Source: PBB1 sp031390425
Lineage (GTDB): Bacteria; Pseudomonadota; Gammaproteobacteria; Burkholderiales; Burkholderiaceae_C
Length of the DNA stretch: 9,566 nucleotides
Direction: 5' to 3'
Assembly: GCA_031390425.1 (NCBI GenBank)
Contig: JANMTL010000114.1
Span: 1 to 9,566, forward strand
The notes beneath the pieces are model-generated. The model did not search any database and was not told where the DNA came from. It saw only the letters and a program-made list of their open reading frames with translations. Shown here one piece after another: positions 1 to 7,110 of this stretch. Position numbers and translations under genes: made by a program. The number at the start of each line of letters is the position of its first letter. The stretch's first letter is position 1.

Positions 1-84
1 CCCATCCCGAACAGGACAGTGAAACGCCTCAGCGCCGATGATAGTGCGGGTTCCCGTGTGAAAGTAGGACATCGTCAGGCTACT
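1..84 (+). rRNA. rrf: 5S ribosomal RNA, 3' part (5' end outside the window)
   Basis: The window opens inside a bacterial 5S rRNA. The conserved loop text CCCATCCCGAACAGGA is at 1-16, followed by GTGAAACG, GCGCCGATGATAGTGCGG and TCCCGTGTGAAAGTAGG, all landmarks of proteobacterial 5S. The closing-helix strand CAGGC lies at 76-80, so the mature 3' end should fall near 82-85. About 30-35 bases of the 5' end are missing at the left edge. The gene is the last member of an rRNA operon transcribed rightward from outside the window. The variant bases resemble Burkholderiales 5S. The exact 3' end is an estimate. Confidence 0.95.
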
Positions 85-90
85 ACCCCA

Positions 91-126
91 GAAACCCCCC
101 TCACCTTACATGGTGGCGGGGGTTTC
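91..126 (+). terminator. Rho-independent terminator of the rRNA operon
   Basis: A strong hairpin follows the 5S rRNA at once. GAAACCCCC (91-99) pairs perfectly with GGGGGTTTC (118-126). After a C/C mismatch, TCACC (101-105) pairs with GGTGG (112-116) with one wobble, leaving the loop TTACAT (106-111). A short U-rich run (TTCTTCTTT, 124-132) follows. Position and structure fit the end of the rRNA transcript. The tail is interrupted by C, so termination may be incomplete. Confidence 0.85.
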
Positions 127-151
127 TTCTTTGGGGGATTACTATCTGTCG

Positions 152-1096
152 ATGCTTGCTCATTTTCAGAAATTACTCGCTTTGCTTTGGTTGGGGTCGG
201 CCAGCGGGTGGGTATGGATGACTGCGGGTCATCTGCACCCTGCGCTTGTCGTCATGGGTTTTCTCTGCATTCTGTTAGCGCATTCAAGCGTGCTCGCTGT
301 CGAGTTCGTATTGTTGTATCGACAGCATCGCGACGAACCCGCTCATCCTGTCGATATCCCGCTGCTGGTCCGCGCCTGGCTGACTGAATCGTGTATCGCT
401 CTCCGCGCATTCCTGTGGGAGCAGGCCTTCCGCTCGCAGTCCTTGCCCGACACGCTGCCGACTGACACAGGCCGTCGGGCCGTGTTGCTCGTTCACGGCT
501 ACGTTTGCAATCGTGGGCTCTGGAATCCGTGGATGCGCAAGCTGCGCGCTTGTGGCATCCCGTATCGCGCGATCACACTGACGCCCCCGTTCGGCTCGAT
601 CGACGATGGCGTGGCCGCGATCGACGCGGCGATCCGTGACATCACCGACGTAACGGGCCTGGCTCCGCTGGTGGTCGCTCACAGCATGGGCGGTTTGTCG
701 GTGCGGGCCTGGCTGCGTGCTTGTTCAGCCGACGATCGCGTCCACCATGTCGTCACCATCGCCAGCCCGCATCAAGGCGCTTATCTCGCTCGCTATGCAA
801 GCACGCGCAACGCACGACAAGTTCGCATCGGCAGCAACTGGTTGGAAAACCTGGCGCACAGCGAGCCCGCATCTCGCTACGCGCTCTTCACCTGTTTTTA
901 CGGGCATTGCGACAACGTCGTCTTTCCGATGAAGCGGGCTGTCTTGCCCGGTGCCGATAACCGCCATGTCGCATCGTCGGCGCACATTCAGATGGCCTAT
1001 CGAGACGAGGTGTTTCGTGAAGCCGTTCGCCTGCTCGATGCCCCGCGTGTGACGGACGACTCGACGCTCACACGTCCAGACCGTGCAGCAAGTTGA
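152..1096 (+). CDS. Membrane-anchored alpha/beta hydrolase (lipase/esterase family)
   Basis: The predicted product is a 314-residue alpha/beta-hydrolase-fold enzyme, probably an esterase or lipase; the substrate is unknown. The N-terminus has two hydrophobic stretches (about residues 5-22 and 30-56), consistent with a membrane anchor. The catalytic domain starts near residue 108 with AVLLVHGYV, the strand and HG of the oxyanion region. The nucleophile elbow AHSMGG puts the catalytic serine at about residue 178. ASPHQG near 205 is a typical lipase follow-on motif. Likely acid and base are the aspartate in GHCDNVVFP (about 254) and the histidine in SSAHIQM (about 278). I chose ATG 152 because the earlier in-frame ATG at 110 lies in the loop of the 5S terminator hairpin. 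A G-rich run at 133-137 could serve as a distant ribosome-binding site. No separate promoter is visible in the 25 bases after the terminator, so read-through from the rRNA operon is possible. The 3' end overlaps the convergent HDOD gene by 29 bases. Confidence 0.85.
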   Translation: MLAHFQKLLALLWLGSASGWVWMTAGHLHPALVVMGFLCILLAHSSVLAVEFVLLYRQHRDEPAHPVDIPLLVRAWLTESCIALRAFLWEQAFRSQSLPDTLPTDTGRRAVLLVHGYVCNRGLWNPWMRKLRACGIPYRAITLTPPFGSIDDGVAAIDAAIRDITDVTGLAPLVVAHSMGGLSVRAWLRACSADDRVHHVVTIASPHQGAYLARYASTRNARQVRIGSNWLENLAHSEPASRYALFTCFYGHCDNVVFPMKRAVLPGADNRHVASSAHIQMAYRDEVFREAVRLLDAPRVTDDSTLTRPDRAAS

Positions 1097-1922
1097 GCGT
1101 CGTCTCGTGCGACAGGTTGAGCATGTGAGCGATGTCGCTGATGTCGTCGGGCAGCGCCGCGTTTTCCCAGCCCAGCGCGGTGTGCCTGGCGAGTCTCACG
1201 CCGAGCATCACGCACTGCACGTTCAAATGCTGCGCCTGTTTGTCGTCGGTGATGTGCACCAGCAACTCGGGCAATCGCCAGTCCTGCATCAACGAATGCT
1301 GCAGATCCGCCAGTTCGACATGGAGCATTTGCTGCTGCACGACCGATGAGCGCAGCGACGCATCGGCGCGCTGGGCTTCGCGCATCGACAGCGCCAGATC
1401 GGGCGCATGGCACCACAGCAGCAGTTCTGCGAAGTCGTGCAGCAGCGCCGCCTGATGGATCACCGCGGCATCGGGGTCTAGGCGATGCACCGCGAACGAC
1501 AGCGCAAAGTTGGCAGCCCGATTCGCGCGCCGCAGCACCTCGTTGAGGCCCGCCAGCGCTTCGGGGTGGTCTGCCAACACATCGTCGAGCACCGGCTGCG
1601 GACCAAAGAAGCGAAAGAAGGGCGAGATGCCCATCATCACCAGCGTCGAAGTCACCGTCTCGGGTTCGGTCAGCAAGCGTGTGGGGCGGTTCTTGGACGC
1701 GAACGCCATCACCTTCAAGGTCATCAGCGGATCGCCGGAAATCATCTCGCCGATCAGGTTCGCGTCCACATCGTCTTCGCGTGCGCGCATCGCTTCCAGC
1801 GCCTCGGCGGTCTCGGTCATCACCGGAATTTCGGCATCGCGAAAACACGCGACCCACGCGTTCAGGTCGGCCAATGGCTGGGTCAAACGCAAGCAGGGAA
1901 GCGTCGGTGTTGGGTTCTGCAT
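1068..1922 (-). CDS. HDOD-domain protein
   Basis: The predicted product has 284 residues and one HDOD domain (about residues 35-235), an HD-related helical domain found in bacterial signalling proteins. LLHDFAELLLW at 161-171 keeps the HD dipeptide (162-163). An earlier segment (about 62-76) has the ISGDPLMTLKVMAFAS look of the HDOD N-terminal helices. No GGDEF, EAL, CheY or kinase domain is attached, so it is a stand-alone member, and many of these have no demonstrated enzyme activity. ATG 1922 is preferred, with GGGG five bases upstream; GTG 1928 would add two residues. The start region lies beside a short inverted repeat (1924-1940). It is last in the minus-strand gene series, 103 bases after the binding-protein gene, and may be a separate unit. 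Its role is unknown. The domain call is secure, the function is not. Confidence 0.88.
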   Translation of the reverse strand: MQNPTPTLPCLRLTQPLADLNAWVACFRDAEIPVMTETAEALEAMRAREDDVDANLIGEMISGDPLMTLKVMAFASKNRPTRLLTEPETVTSTLVMMGISPFFRFFGPQPVLDDVLADHPEALAGLNEVLRRANRAANFALSFAVHRLDPDAAVIHQAALLHDFAELLLWCHAPDLALSMREAQRADASLRSSVVQQQMLHVELADLQHSLMQDWRLPELLVHITDDKQAQHLNVQCVMLGVRLARHTALGWENAALPDDISDIAHMLNLSHETTLNLLHGLDV

Positions 1923-1923
1923 A

Positions 1924-1940
1924 AACACCCCATCGGTGTT
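1924..1940 (-). repeat. Short inverted repeat over the HDOD gene's ribosome-binding site
   Basis: On the minus strand AACACC (1940-1935) and GGTGTT (1929-1924) form a perfect 6-bp stem with a 5-base loop. It ends one base before ATG 1922 and contains the likely Shine-Dalgarno GGGG (1931-1928). It could lower translation or bind a dimeric regulator. It is short enough to be chance. Confidence 0.4.
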
Positions 1941-2025
1941 AGTGGGTCAACGGCATCTGTCTGGCCTCGTTATCGGCGGTGAGCGGGTTGCACTGAAGTC
2001 GGTGCTGTCAGCCTATCGTCCACTC

Positions 2026-3063
2026 TCAGCGACCACCGAGCTTTGCCTTCAGCTCGAGCCCCACCTTCTTGTTGACGAACTGCGTCGTTGCGACCCGGCT
2101 CAGATCGACATCGCCCGGTTTGTACAGGCCCGCGTTCAGCATCTGCGCATAGAAATCCCGAATGCGCGCCGGGTTCATCGCCCCGATGCCTTGCGTCAGC
2201 GATTCGCCGGAATCGACGATGCCCTGCAGCTTCATCAAGGCCACCGAGGCCTCCAGCTCGGCATCGCTCATCTCGGGGTTGTCGCGTTTCATCAACGCAT
2301 TTGCCACCGTGCGGTTGCCGTACAGGTAATGGACCCAGCCGATGATCGAGGCGTCGACGAAGCGCTGGACCAGGTCAGGCCGCTTCGCGACCGTCTCGGT
2401 CCGCGTCTCGATCACCGTCGAATAGGTGCTGAAGCCATGATCGGCCAGCAGGTGCACCACCGGCTTGAAGCGGGCCTGTTTCTCGACGTAGATCGGTTCG
2501 GCCACCGAATACCCCTGCTGGATCGACCTCGGATTGGCGAGGAAGGCCCCGAGGTTGTAGTTGTAGGGTTTCAGCGCCTCGTCGCGAAAACCGTGCGTCA
2601 CCTTGAGCCACTGCCACCAAGTGAACTGCGCGTCTTTCGCGATCAACGCGACGGGCGCGGTCTTCAGCGCGTCAAAGGATTCATGACCTTGTCCAGGGTG
2701 GGCGATCAGCGCCTGCGGGTCTTTCTGGAACATGCCCGCAACGACGATCGTCGGCACGCCGTTCTTCACGTTGTCGAAGCTGTGCAGCAGGTTGCCGGTC
2801 ATCAGAAAGTCGATGCGGCCCGCGGGCAGCAGCGGTCGGTTGTTCACCTGCGGCCCGCCTTGCAGCAGGGTCACGTCCAGTCCGAATTTCTTGTACGTGC
2901 CGTCGGCGATCGCCTTGTAAAAGCCGCCGTGCGCGGCCTGCGCCTTCCAGTTGGTGGCGAAGCGGACCTTGTCTTCGGCTTGCGCTGCGGCCATCGGCAG
3001 CAACATGAATGCAATCAGAAGCTGTGTTGTGCCGAGGGCAACACAGCCGACGAAGTTCATCAT
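2026..3063 (-). CDS. ABC transporter periplasmic substrate-binding protein (SsuA/THI5-like, COG0715 type)
   Basis: The predicted product is a 345-residue periplasmic binding protein that would deliver solute to the ABC importer encoded just upstream. Residues 1-29 look like a signal peptide with a long hydrophobic core and cleavage after AAAQA. Oddly, its n-region has no lysine or arginine. The mature part starts with VRFATNWKAQAAHGGFYKAI (33-52), then GTYKKFGLDVTLLQGGP, the pattern of the nitrate/sulfonate/hydroxymethylpyrimidine (NMT1/THI5-like) binding-protein group. The aromatic patch FTWWQW at 147-152 may line the pocket. Substrates in this group include sulfonates, pyrimidine precursors, riboflavin and nucleobases, so the ligand cannot be named. 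ATG 3063 overlaps the permease stop as ATGATGA, with no clear Shine-Dalgarno, which suggests translational coupling. A second ATG follows at 3060. The family is secure and the substrate open; adjacency to amn hints at a nucleobase-like ligand only by inference. Confidence 0.88.
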   Translation of the reverse strand: MMNFVGCVALGTTQLLIAFMLLPMAAAQAEDKVRFATNWKAQAAHGGFYKAIADGTYKKFGLDVTLLQGGPQVNNRPLLPAGRIDFLMTGNLLHSFDNVKNGVPTIVVAGMFQKDPQALIAHPGQGHESFDALKTAPVALIAKDAQFTWWQWLKVTHGFRDEALKPYNYNLGAFLANPRSIQQGYSVAEPIYVEKQARFKPVVHLLADHGFSTYSTVIETRTETVAKRPDLVQRFVDASIIGWVHYLYGNRTVANALMKRDNPEMSDAELEASVALMKLQGIVDSGESLTQGIGAMNPARIRDFYAQMLNAGLYKPGDVDLSRVATTQFVNKKVGLELKAKLGGR

Positions 3064-3836
3064 GTGGGCGTCTGTGGAGGCTGTTCGGACGCGTGCCAGC
3101 GCGCGAGCAAGCGGCGCGATAGCGCGTTCGACGCCGCATAGATCATCAGCCCGGTCAGCACCAGCAGCAGCAGCGCCGCGAACATCTTCGGCGTTTCGGT
3201 GCGAAAGCTGGCCTCCAGGATGCGTGACGCCAACCCGGTTTCGCGACCGGCCGCGCCGGCCACCATCTCGGCCGTCACCGCGCCGATCAGGCTGAGCCCG
3301 CCCGACACCTTCAGCCCGGCCACGAAGTACGGCAGCGCACTCGGCACCAGCAGCAGCCGCAACCGTTGCAGCGGTGTCGCGCGGTACAGCCGGAACAGGT
3401 CGCGCAGCCGCGGATCGGCGGCACGCAGGCCCATCACGGTGTTGGACAGGATCGGGAAGAACGCGACGATCCACGCGCACAGCAGCAGCGCGGCCGTCGT
3501 GCTGTCGACGTAGATCAGCATCAGCGGCGCGATCGCGACGATCGGCGTCACCTGCAACACCACCGCCAGCGGCAGCAGCACGGCTTCGAGCGGCGCCGAC
3601 AGCGCGAACACCGCAGCGATCAAGGCGCCGCCGAGGCAGGCCAACGCCAGCGCGCCGAAGGTGATCTTCAGCGTGAACCACCAGCTCACGGCCAGCGAGG
3701 CGAAGTTCTCAACCAGCGTTTGCAGCACCAGACTCGGTGCGGGCAGCGTGTAGTGCGGAATCTGCGCGATGCGCACCAGCGCTTCCCAAGCCAGCAGCCA
3801 CCCCAGCACGCTCAGCAGCGGCAGCCAGCGCCTCAC
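3060..3836 (-). CDS. ABC transporter permease (MetI/SsuC-like fold)
   Basis: The predicted product is an integral inner-membrane protein of 258 residues with about six hydrophobic helices (roughly 5-21, 54-79, 83-109, 113-134, 168-192 and 218-236). It would form the channel of the importer. Between helices 5 and 6 lies the EAA-type coupling loop, AEMVAGAAGRETGLASRI (about 189-206), which contacts the ATPase. Size and layout match binding-protein-dependent permeases of the nitrate/sulfonate/taurine group. GTG 3836 is chosen because AGGTG sits five bases upstream (3846-3842). GTG 3863 would add nine residues but has no good ribosome-binding site. The gene starts 58 bases after the ATPase stop and ends in a four-base overlap with the binding-protein gene, so all three belong together. 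Confidence 0.9.
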   Translation of the reverse strand: MRRWLPLLSVLGWLLAWEALVRIAQIPHYTLPAPSLVLQTLVENFASLAVSWWFTLKITFGALALACLGGALIAAVFALSAPLEAVLLPLAVVLQVTPIVAIAPLMLIYVDSTTAALLLCAWIVAFFPILSNTVMGLRAADPRLRDLFRLYRATPLQRLRLLLVPSALPYFVAGLKVSGGLSLIGAVTAEMVAGAAGRETGLASRILEASFRTETPKMFAALLLLVLTGLMIYAASNALSRRLLARWHASEQPPQTPT

Positions 3837-3894
3837 TGAAACACCTGCCGGTGCTGCGCACACCGGTGTTCGACCGTCAGTCGGCCGGACAGGC

Positions 3895-4686
3895 TCACGC
3901 GCTGAGCCCCTCGTGCAGCGATGACGCTGCTTCGAGCGCCTGCGTTACCTCGCGACAGGCCTGTGCGTAGCGCTGCGAGGTGCGAAATTCGCTGGTGCGC
4001 GGGGCGGGTTCATCGATTGCGACTTCAGCCACCACCCGACCGGGCCGCGCGCCCATCACCAGCACGCGCTGACTCAGGAACACCGCCTCGAACACGCTGT
4101 GCGTGACGAACAGCACCGCGAGCGAAGTCGATTGCCACCACGCCAGCAGATCGGCGTTGAGCCGCTGCCTGGTGATCTCGTCGAGCGCGGCGAAGGGCTC
4201 GTCCATCAGCAGCACGCGCGGCTGCGTGATGAGCGCGCGGGCGATCGATGCGCGCATGCGCATGCCGCCGGACAGCTCGGCCGGGAAGGCTGCTTCGAAC
4301 TCGGCCAGCCCGACCGAAGCGAGCGCTCGACACACGTCCGGCAGGGCGTCGGCTTTGGATCGACCGGCCAGGCGCAGCGGCAGCCGGACGTTGTCGAACA
4401 CGCTGGCCCACGGCATCAGGGTCGGATCCTGAAACACGAAGGCGGTGTCGGGGGTCTCGGCGCCCATCAAAGCAGGCGATTCGATGCGTCCGCTGCTCGG
4501 CGTGTCGAGCCCGGCGACCAGCCGCAGCACCGTGCTCTTGCCGCAGCCCGAGGGACCGAGCAGCGCTACGAACTCGCGCGCACCGACCTCGAACGAGACG
4601 TTCTGCAAGGCCACCGTGCCGCGCGCGTAGCGCTTGCCGACCTCACGCAGCACGATCGCCGATGCGGTGGGCGCTTGCGCATTCAT
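3895..4686 (-). CDS. ABC transporter ATP-binding protein (SsuB/TauB-like)
   Basis: The predicted product is the 263-residue cytoplasmic ATPase of the importer. All nucleotide-binding motifs are intact and in order: Walker A GPSGCGKST (44-52), Q-loop FQDPTLMPW (85-93, Gln86), signature LSGGMRMR (138-145), Walker B LLMDEP (159-164), D-loop ALD (167-169) and switch histidine in FVTH (His196). FQDPTLMPW and DEPFAALDEITR are typical of the nitrate/sulfonate/taurine ATPase group. ATG 4686 lies 16 bases after the amn stop, with only a weak GGTG upstream, so it is probably co-transcribed and perhaps translationally coupled with amn. Nothing suggests it is inactive. The transported substrate is unknown. 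Confidence 0.93.
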   Translation of the reverse strand: MNAQAPTASAIVLREVGKRYARGTVALQNVSFEVGAREFVALLGPSGCGKSTVLRLVAGLDTPSSGRIESPALMGAETPDTAFVFQDPTLMPWASVFDNVRLPLRLAGRSKADALPDVCRALASVGLAEFEAAFPAELSGGMRMRASIARALITQPRVLLMDEPFAALDEITRQRLNADLLAWWQSTSLAVLFVTHSVFEAVFLSQRVLVMGARPGRVVAEVAIDEPAPRTSEFRTSQRYAQACREVTQALEAASSLHEGLSA

Positions 4687-4702
4687 CAGCGCACCGGACC
4701 GG

Positions 4703-6208
4703 TCACTGAAACGCCACCTCGGCGAAGCTGCGCAGCTTGCGGCTGTGCAACTGATCGAAGCCCTGCGCGCGCAGCAACTCGAGCGCGCGAATGCCGATGC
4801 GCAGGTGCTGATCGACGCGCTCGCGGTAGAACTGGTTCGCCATGCCCGGCAGCTTGATCTCACCGTGCAGCGGCTTGTCGCTGACGCACAGCAAGGTGCC
4901 GTAGGGCACGCGGAAGCGGAAGCCGTTGGCGGCGATGGTGGCGCTTTCCATGTCGAGCGCGATGGCGCGGCTCTGGCTGAAGCGCCGCTCCGGCGTGGTC
5001 GACACATGCCTCGACGGCAGCAGCTCCCAGTTGCGGTTGTCGGTGCTCGCCACGGTGCCGGTGCGCATGATGCGTTTGAGTTCGTAGCCCTGCAGTTGCG
5101 TCACCTCGGCGACCGCCGCTTCGAGCGCGACCTGCACTTCGGCCAGCGGCGGGATCGGCACCCACAGCGGCAGGTCTTCGTCGAGCACGTGGTCTTCGCG
5201 CACGTAGCCGTGGGCCAGTACGTAGTCGCCGAGCTGCTGGGTGGTGCGCAGCCCGGCGCAGTGGCCGAGCATGATCCATACATGGGGTCGCAGCACCGCG
5301 ATGTGGTCGGTGATGGTCTTCGCGTTCGACGGGCCGACGCCGATGTTGACCATCGTGATCCCGGCGCGGTCTTCCCGCAGCAGGTGATAGGCGGGCATCT
5401 GCGGCAGGCGCGGCGGCGGGCTGCCGAGGTCGTCGCCTGCTTGAGTCGGCAGACCGACACGCCGCGTGGTCACGCCGCCGGGCTCGACGAACGCGCTGTA
5501 TTCGCTGGCCGCGTCGCTCATCGCCGCATGGCCCAGCCGCACGAACTCGTCGATGTAGAACTGGTAGTTGGTGAACAGCACGAAATTCTGGAAGTGCTCG
5601 GGCGCGGTGCCGGTGTAGTGGCGCAGCCGGTGCAACGAGTAATCGACGCGCGCGGCGGTGAACAGCGCCAGTGGCTGCCGGACCTTTCCGTCTTTGCCGG
5701 GCTCGGGCTCGTAGGTGCCGTTGGCGATGCCGTCGTCCATCGCACCCAGATCGGGCAGGTCGAACAAATCGCGCATCAGCAGCCGCCGTGCGGGGGCCAG
5801 CGTGCCTTCGAGGTGCTCGTGCTCGGCCAGCGAAAAGTGCGCCGGAATCGGCTGCGCGCTGGTACCTATCTCGAGTGCCACCCGGTGGTTGCGCAGCAGC
5901 AGATCGAACTGCTGCAGGTAGTAGTTACCGAACAGATCGGGCCGTGTCAGCGTGGTCTCGAAGGTACCCGGGCCGGCGACGAAGCCGTAGCTCAGCCGCG
6001 AGTCGGCGCGTGCGACGGTGTCGGTGTGCACCCGCACGAACGGGTAGCAGGCGCGCACGCGGGCCGACAGCGCCTCACCGCCGACGAAGCGCTGCAGCGA
6101 TTCACGCAGATGCGCGACGCTGCCGTCGTAGATAACGCGCACCTGCGCCAGCGCGGCGGCGGGATCGTCGAAGCAGCTCGGAGCGATGTAGGTCGGGACG
6201 ATCGGCAT
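4703..6208 (-). CDS. amn: AMP nucleosidase
   Basis: The predicted product is a 501-residue cytoplasmic enzyme that hydrolyses AMP to adenine and ribose-5-phosphate; the E. coli enzyme is slightly shorter, about 484 residues. The N-terminal half is the AMP-nucleosidase-specific domain (about 1-180, with YGFVAGPGTFETTLTRPDLF at 74-93). The C-terminal part is a PNP/UDP-phosphorylase-like nucleosidase domain: MVNIGVGPSNAKTITDH (286-302), IMLGHCAGLR (312-321), ALDMESATIAANGFR (417-431) with the substrate-binding Met-Glu, and LLCVSDKPLHGE (439-450). ATG 6208 is chosen for the strong AAGGA (6220-6216) seven bases upstream; an in-frame start at 6241 lacks such a site. It follows metF by 55 bases, with only small hairpins such as 6223-6233 and no T-tract between, so co-transcription with the methyl-cycle genes is plausible. 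In E. coli, Amn is regulated by ATP and phosphate; whether that holds here is unknown. Confidence 0.94.
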   Translation of the reverse strand: MPIVPTYIAPSCFDDPAAALAQVRVIYDGSVAHLRESLQRFVGGEALSARVRACYPFVRVHTDTVARADSRLSYGFVAGPGTFETTLTRPDLFGNYYLQQFDLLLRNHRVALEIGTSAQPIPAHFSLAEHEHLEGTLAPARRLLMRDLFDLPDLGAMDDGIANGTYEPEPGKDGKVRQPLALFTAARVDYSLHRLRHYTGTAPEHFQNFVLFTNYQFYIDEFVRLGHAAMSDAASEYSAFVEPGGVTTRRVGLPTQAGDDLGSPPPRLPQMPAYHLLREDRAGITMVNIGVGPSNAKTITDHIAVLRPHVWIMLGHCAGLRTTQQLGDYVLAHGYVREDHVLDEDLPLWVPIPPLAEVQVALEAAVAEVTQLQGYELKRIMRTGTVASTDNRNWELLPSRHVSTTPERRFSQSRAIALDMESATIAANGFRFRVPYGTLLCVSDKPLHGEIKLPGMANQFYRERVDQHLRIGIRALELLRAQGFDQLHSRKLRSFAEVAFQ

Positions 6209-6263
6209 GCGGCATTCCTTCAGGGACGATCCCATTCTCACCGTCGCGGCCGCCGTGCTTTCG

Positions 6264-7097
6264 CTACACCTCCAACCGTCGGCAAATCTCGAGCACCGCC
6301 GCCGACTGGTTCATCGTGTAGAAATGCAGGCCCGGCACCCCGGCGGTGCGCAACTGGTCGCACAGGTCGGTGATGACATCGAGGCCGAAGGCGCGGATCG
6401 ACTCGCTGTCGTCGCCGAACGCCGCCAGCCGCAGCCGCATCCAGCGCGGGATTTCGGTGCCGCAACCGTCGGCAAACCGCATGATGCCGCTGGCGTTCGT
6501 GATCGGCATGATGCCGGGCACGACCGGGATGTCGGCACCCAACGCGTAGGCGTCATCCACAAAGCGGAAGTACGCATCGGTGTTGAAAAACATCTGCGTG
6601 ATCGCACCGTTCGCACCCGCTTTGACCTTGGCGACATAGGCCTGCAAATCCGCCTGCGGCGAAGCGGCTTGCGGATGCATCTCAGGATAGGCCGCGACCT
6701 CGATGTGAAAGTGATCGCCGGTTTCCTGCCGAATGAAGGCGACCAGATCGCTGGCGTAGCGGAATTCACCCGCACGGCCGTAGCCGCTGGGCAGATCGCC
6801 GCGCAGCGCAACGATGCGGCGCAGGCCTGCGGCCTTGAACTGCGCCAGTTGGTCACGCACGCCTGCTGCGCTGGCGCCGATGCACGAGAAGTGCGGTGCC
6901 GCTTCGACTTCTTCGGATTGGATCGCCCGCACCGTCGACAAGGTGCCGTCCTGCGTGCCACCACCGGCGCCGTAGGTGACCGAACAAAAATCCGGCTTCA
7001 ACGCATACAGCTGCTGCCGAACGGCTTGCAGCTTGACGACACCTTCAGACGTTTTCGGTGGGAAGAATTCGAGGCTCAGCGGAAGTGTCTTGCTCAT
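6264..7097 (-). CDS. metF: Methylenetetrahydrofolate reductase (FAD-dependent)
   Basis: The predicted product is the 277-residue flavoenzyme that reduces 5,10-methylene-THF to 5-methyl-THF, the methyl donor for remaking methionine from homocysteine. Diagnostic segments are present in order: LSLEFFPPKT (7-16) with the catalytic glutamate at 10, VTYGAGGGTQDGT (40-52), IVALRGDLP (95-103) with the FAD-contacting aspartate at 101, HIEVAAYPEMHP (131-142), QMFFNTDAYFRF (168-179) with the folate-contacting glutamine, and the C-terminal GLHFYTMNQS. Length is close to E. coli MetF (296), and no regulatory extension is present. ATG 7097 begins 13 bases after the tlyA-like stop with no recognisable Shine-Dalgarno, suggesting translational coupling. 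It shares the transcription direction of ahcY, so the SAH riboswitch may raise its transcript only if the switch acts on transcription or RNA stability. Confidence 0.95.
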   Translation of the reverse strand: MSKTLPLSLEFFPPKTSEGVVKLQAVRQQLYALKPDFCSVTYGAGGGTQDGTLSTVRAIQSEEVEAAPHFSCIGASAAGVRDQLAQFKAAGLRRIVALRGDLPSGYGRAGEFRYASDLVAFIRQETGDHFHIEVAAYPEMHPQAASPQADLQAYVAKVKAGANGAITQMFFNTDAYFRFVDDAYALGADIPVVPGIMPITNASGIMRFADGCGTEIPRWMRLRLAAFGDDSESIRAFGLDVITDLCDQLRTAGVPGLHFYTMNQSAAVLEICRRLEV

Positions 7098-7110
7098 AGA
7101 TGGGGTCGTG

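Noticed and set aside
1936..1955. TTGACC with a 17-base gap to TGTTTA in front of the HDOD gene, resembling a sigma-70 promoter
   Set aside because: The -10 match is poor, and it would lie directly on the start codon, leaving no leader for ATG 1922.
1510..3141. A 543-codon plus-strand open frame opposite the HDOD and binding-protein genes
   Set aside because: It spans two unrelated minus-strand genes and the gap between them, with low-complexity basic composition and no motif. It is a GC-driven shadow.
3064..3681. Upstream extension of the binding-protein frame into the permease gene (to 3681)
   Set aside because: The extension is alanine- and arginine-rich shadow sequence inside the real permease frame. 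The signal peptide begins at ATG 3063.
6209..6263. Terminator between metF and amn
   Set aside because: Only small GC-rich pairings such as GGGATCGTCCC (6233-6223 on the minus strand) are present, with a 4-bp stem and no T-run.
4634..6373. A 579-codon open frame on the plus strand antisense to amn and the 5' end of the ATPase gene
   Set aside because: Its translation is rich in Arg, Gln, His and Val with no domain pattern, and it mirrors the amn codons. High GC content routinely opens long antisense frames. The minus-strand product is an unmistakable AMP nucleosidase.
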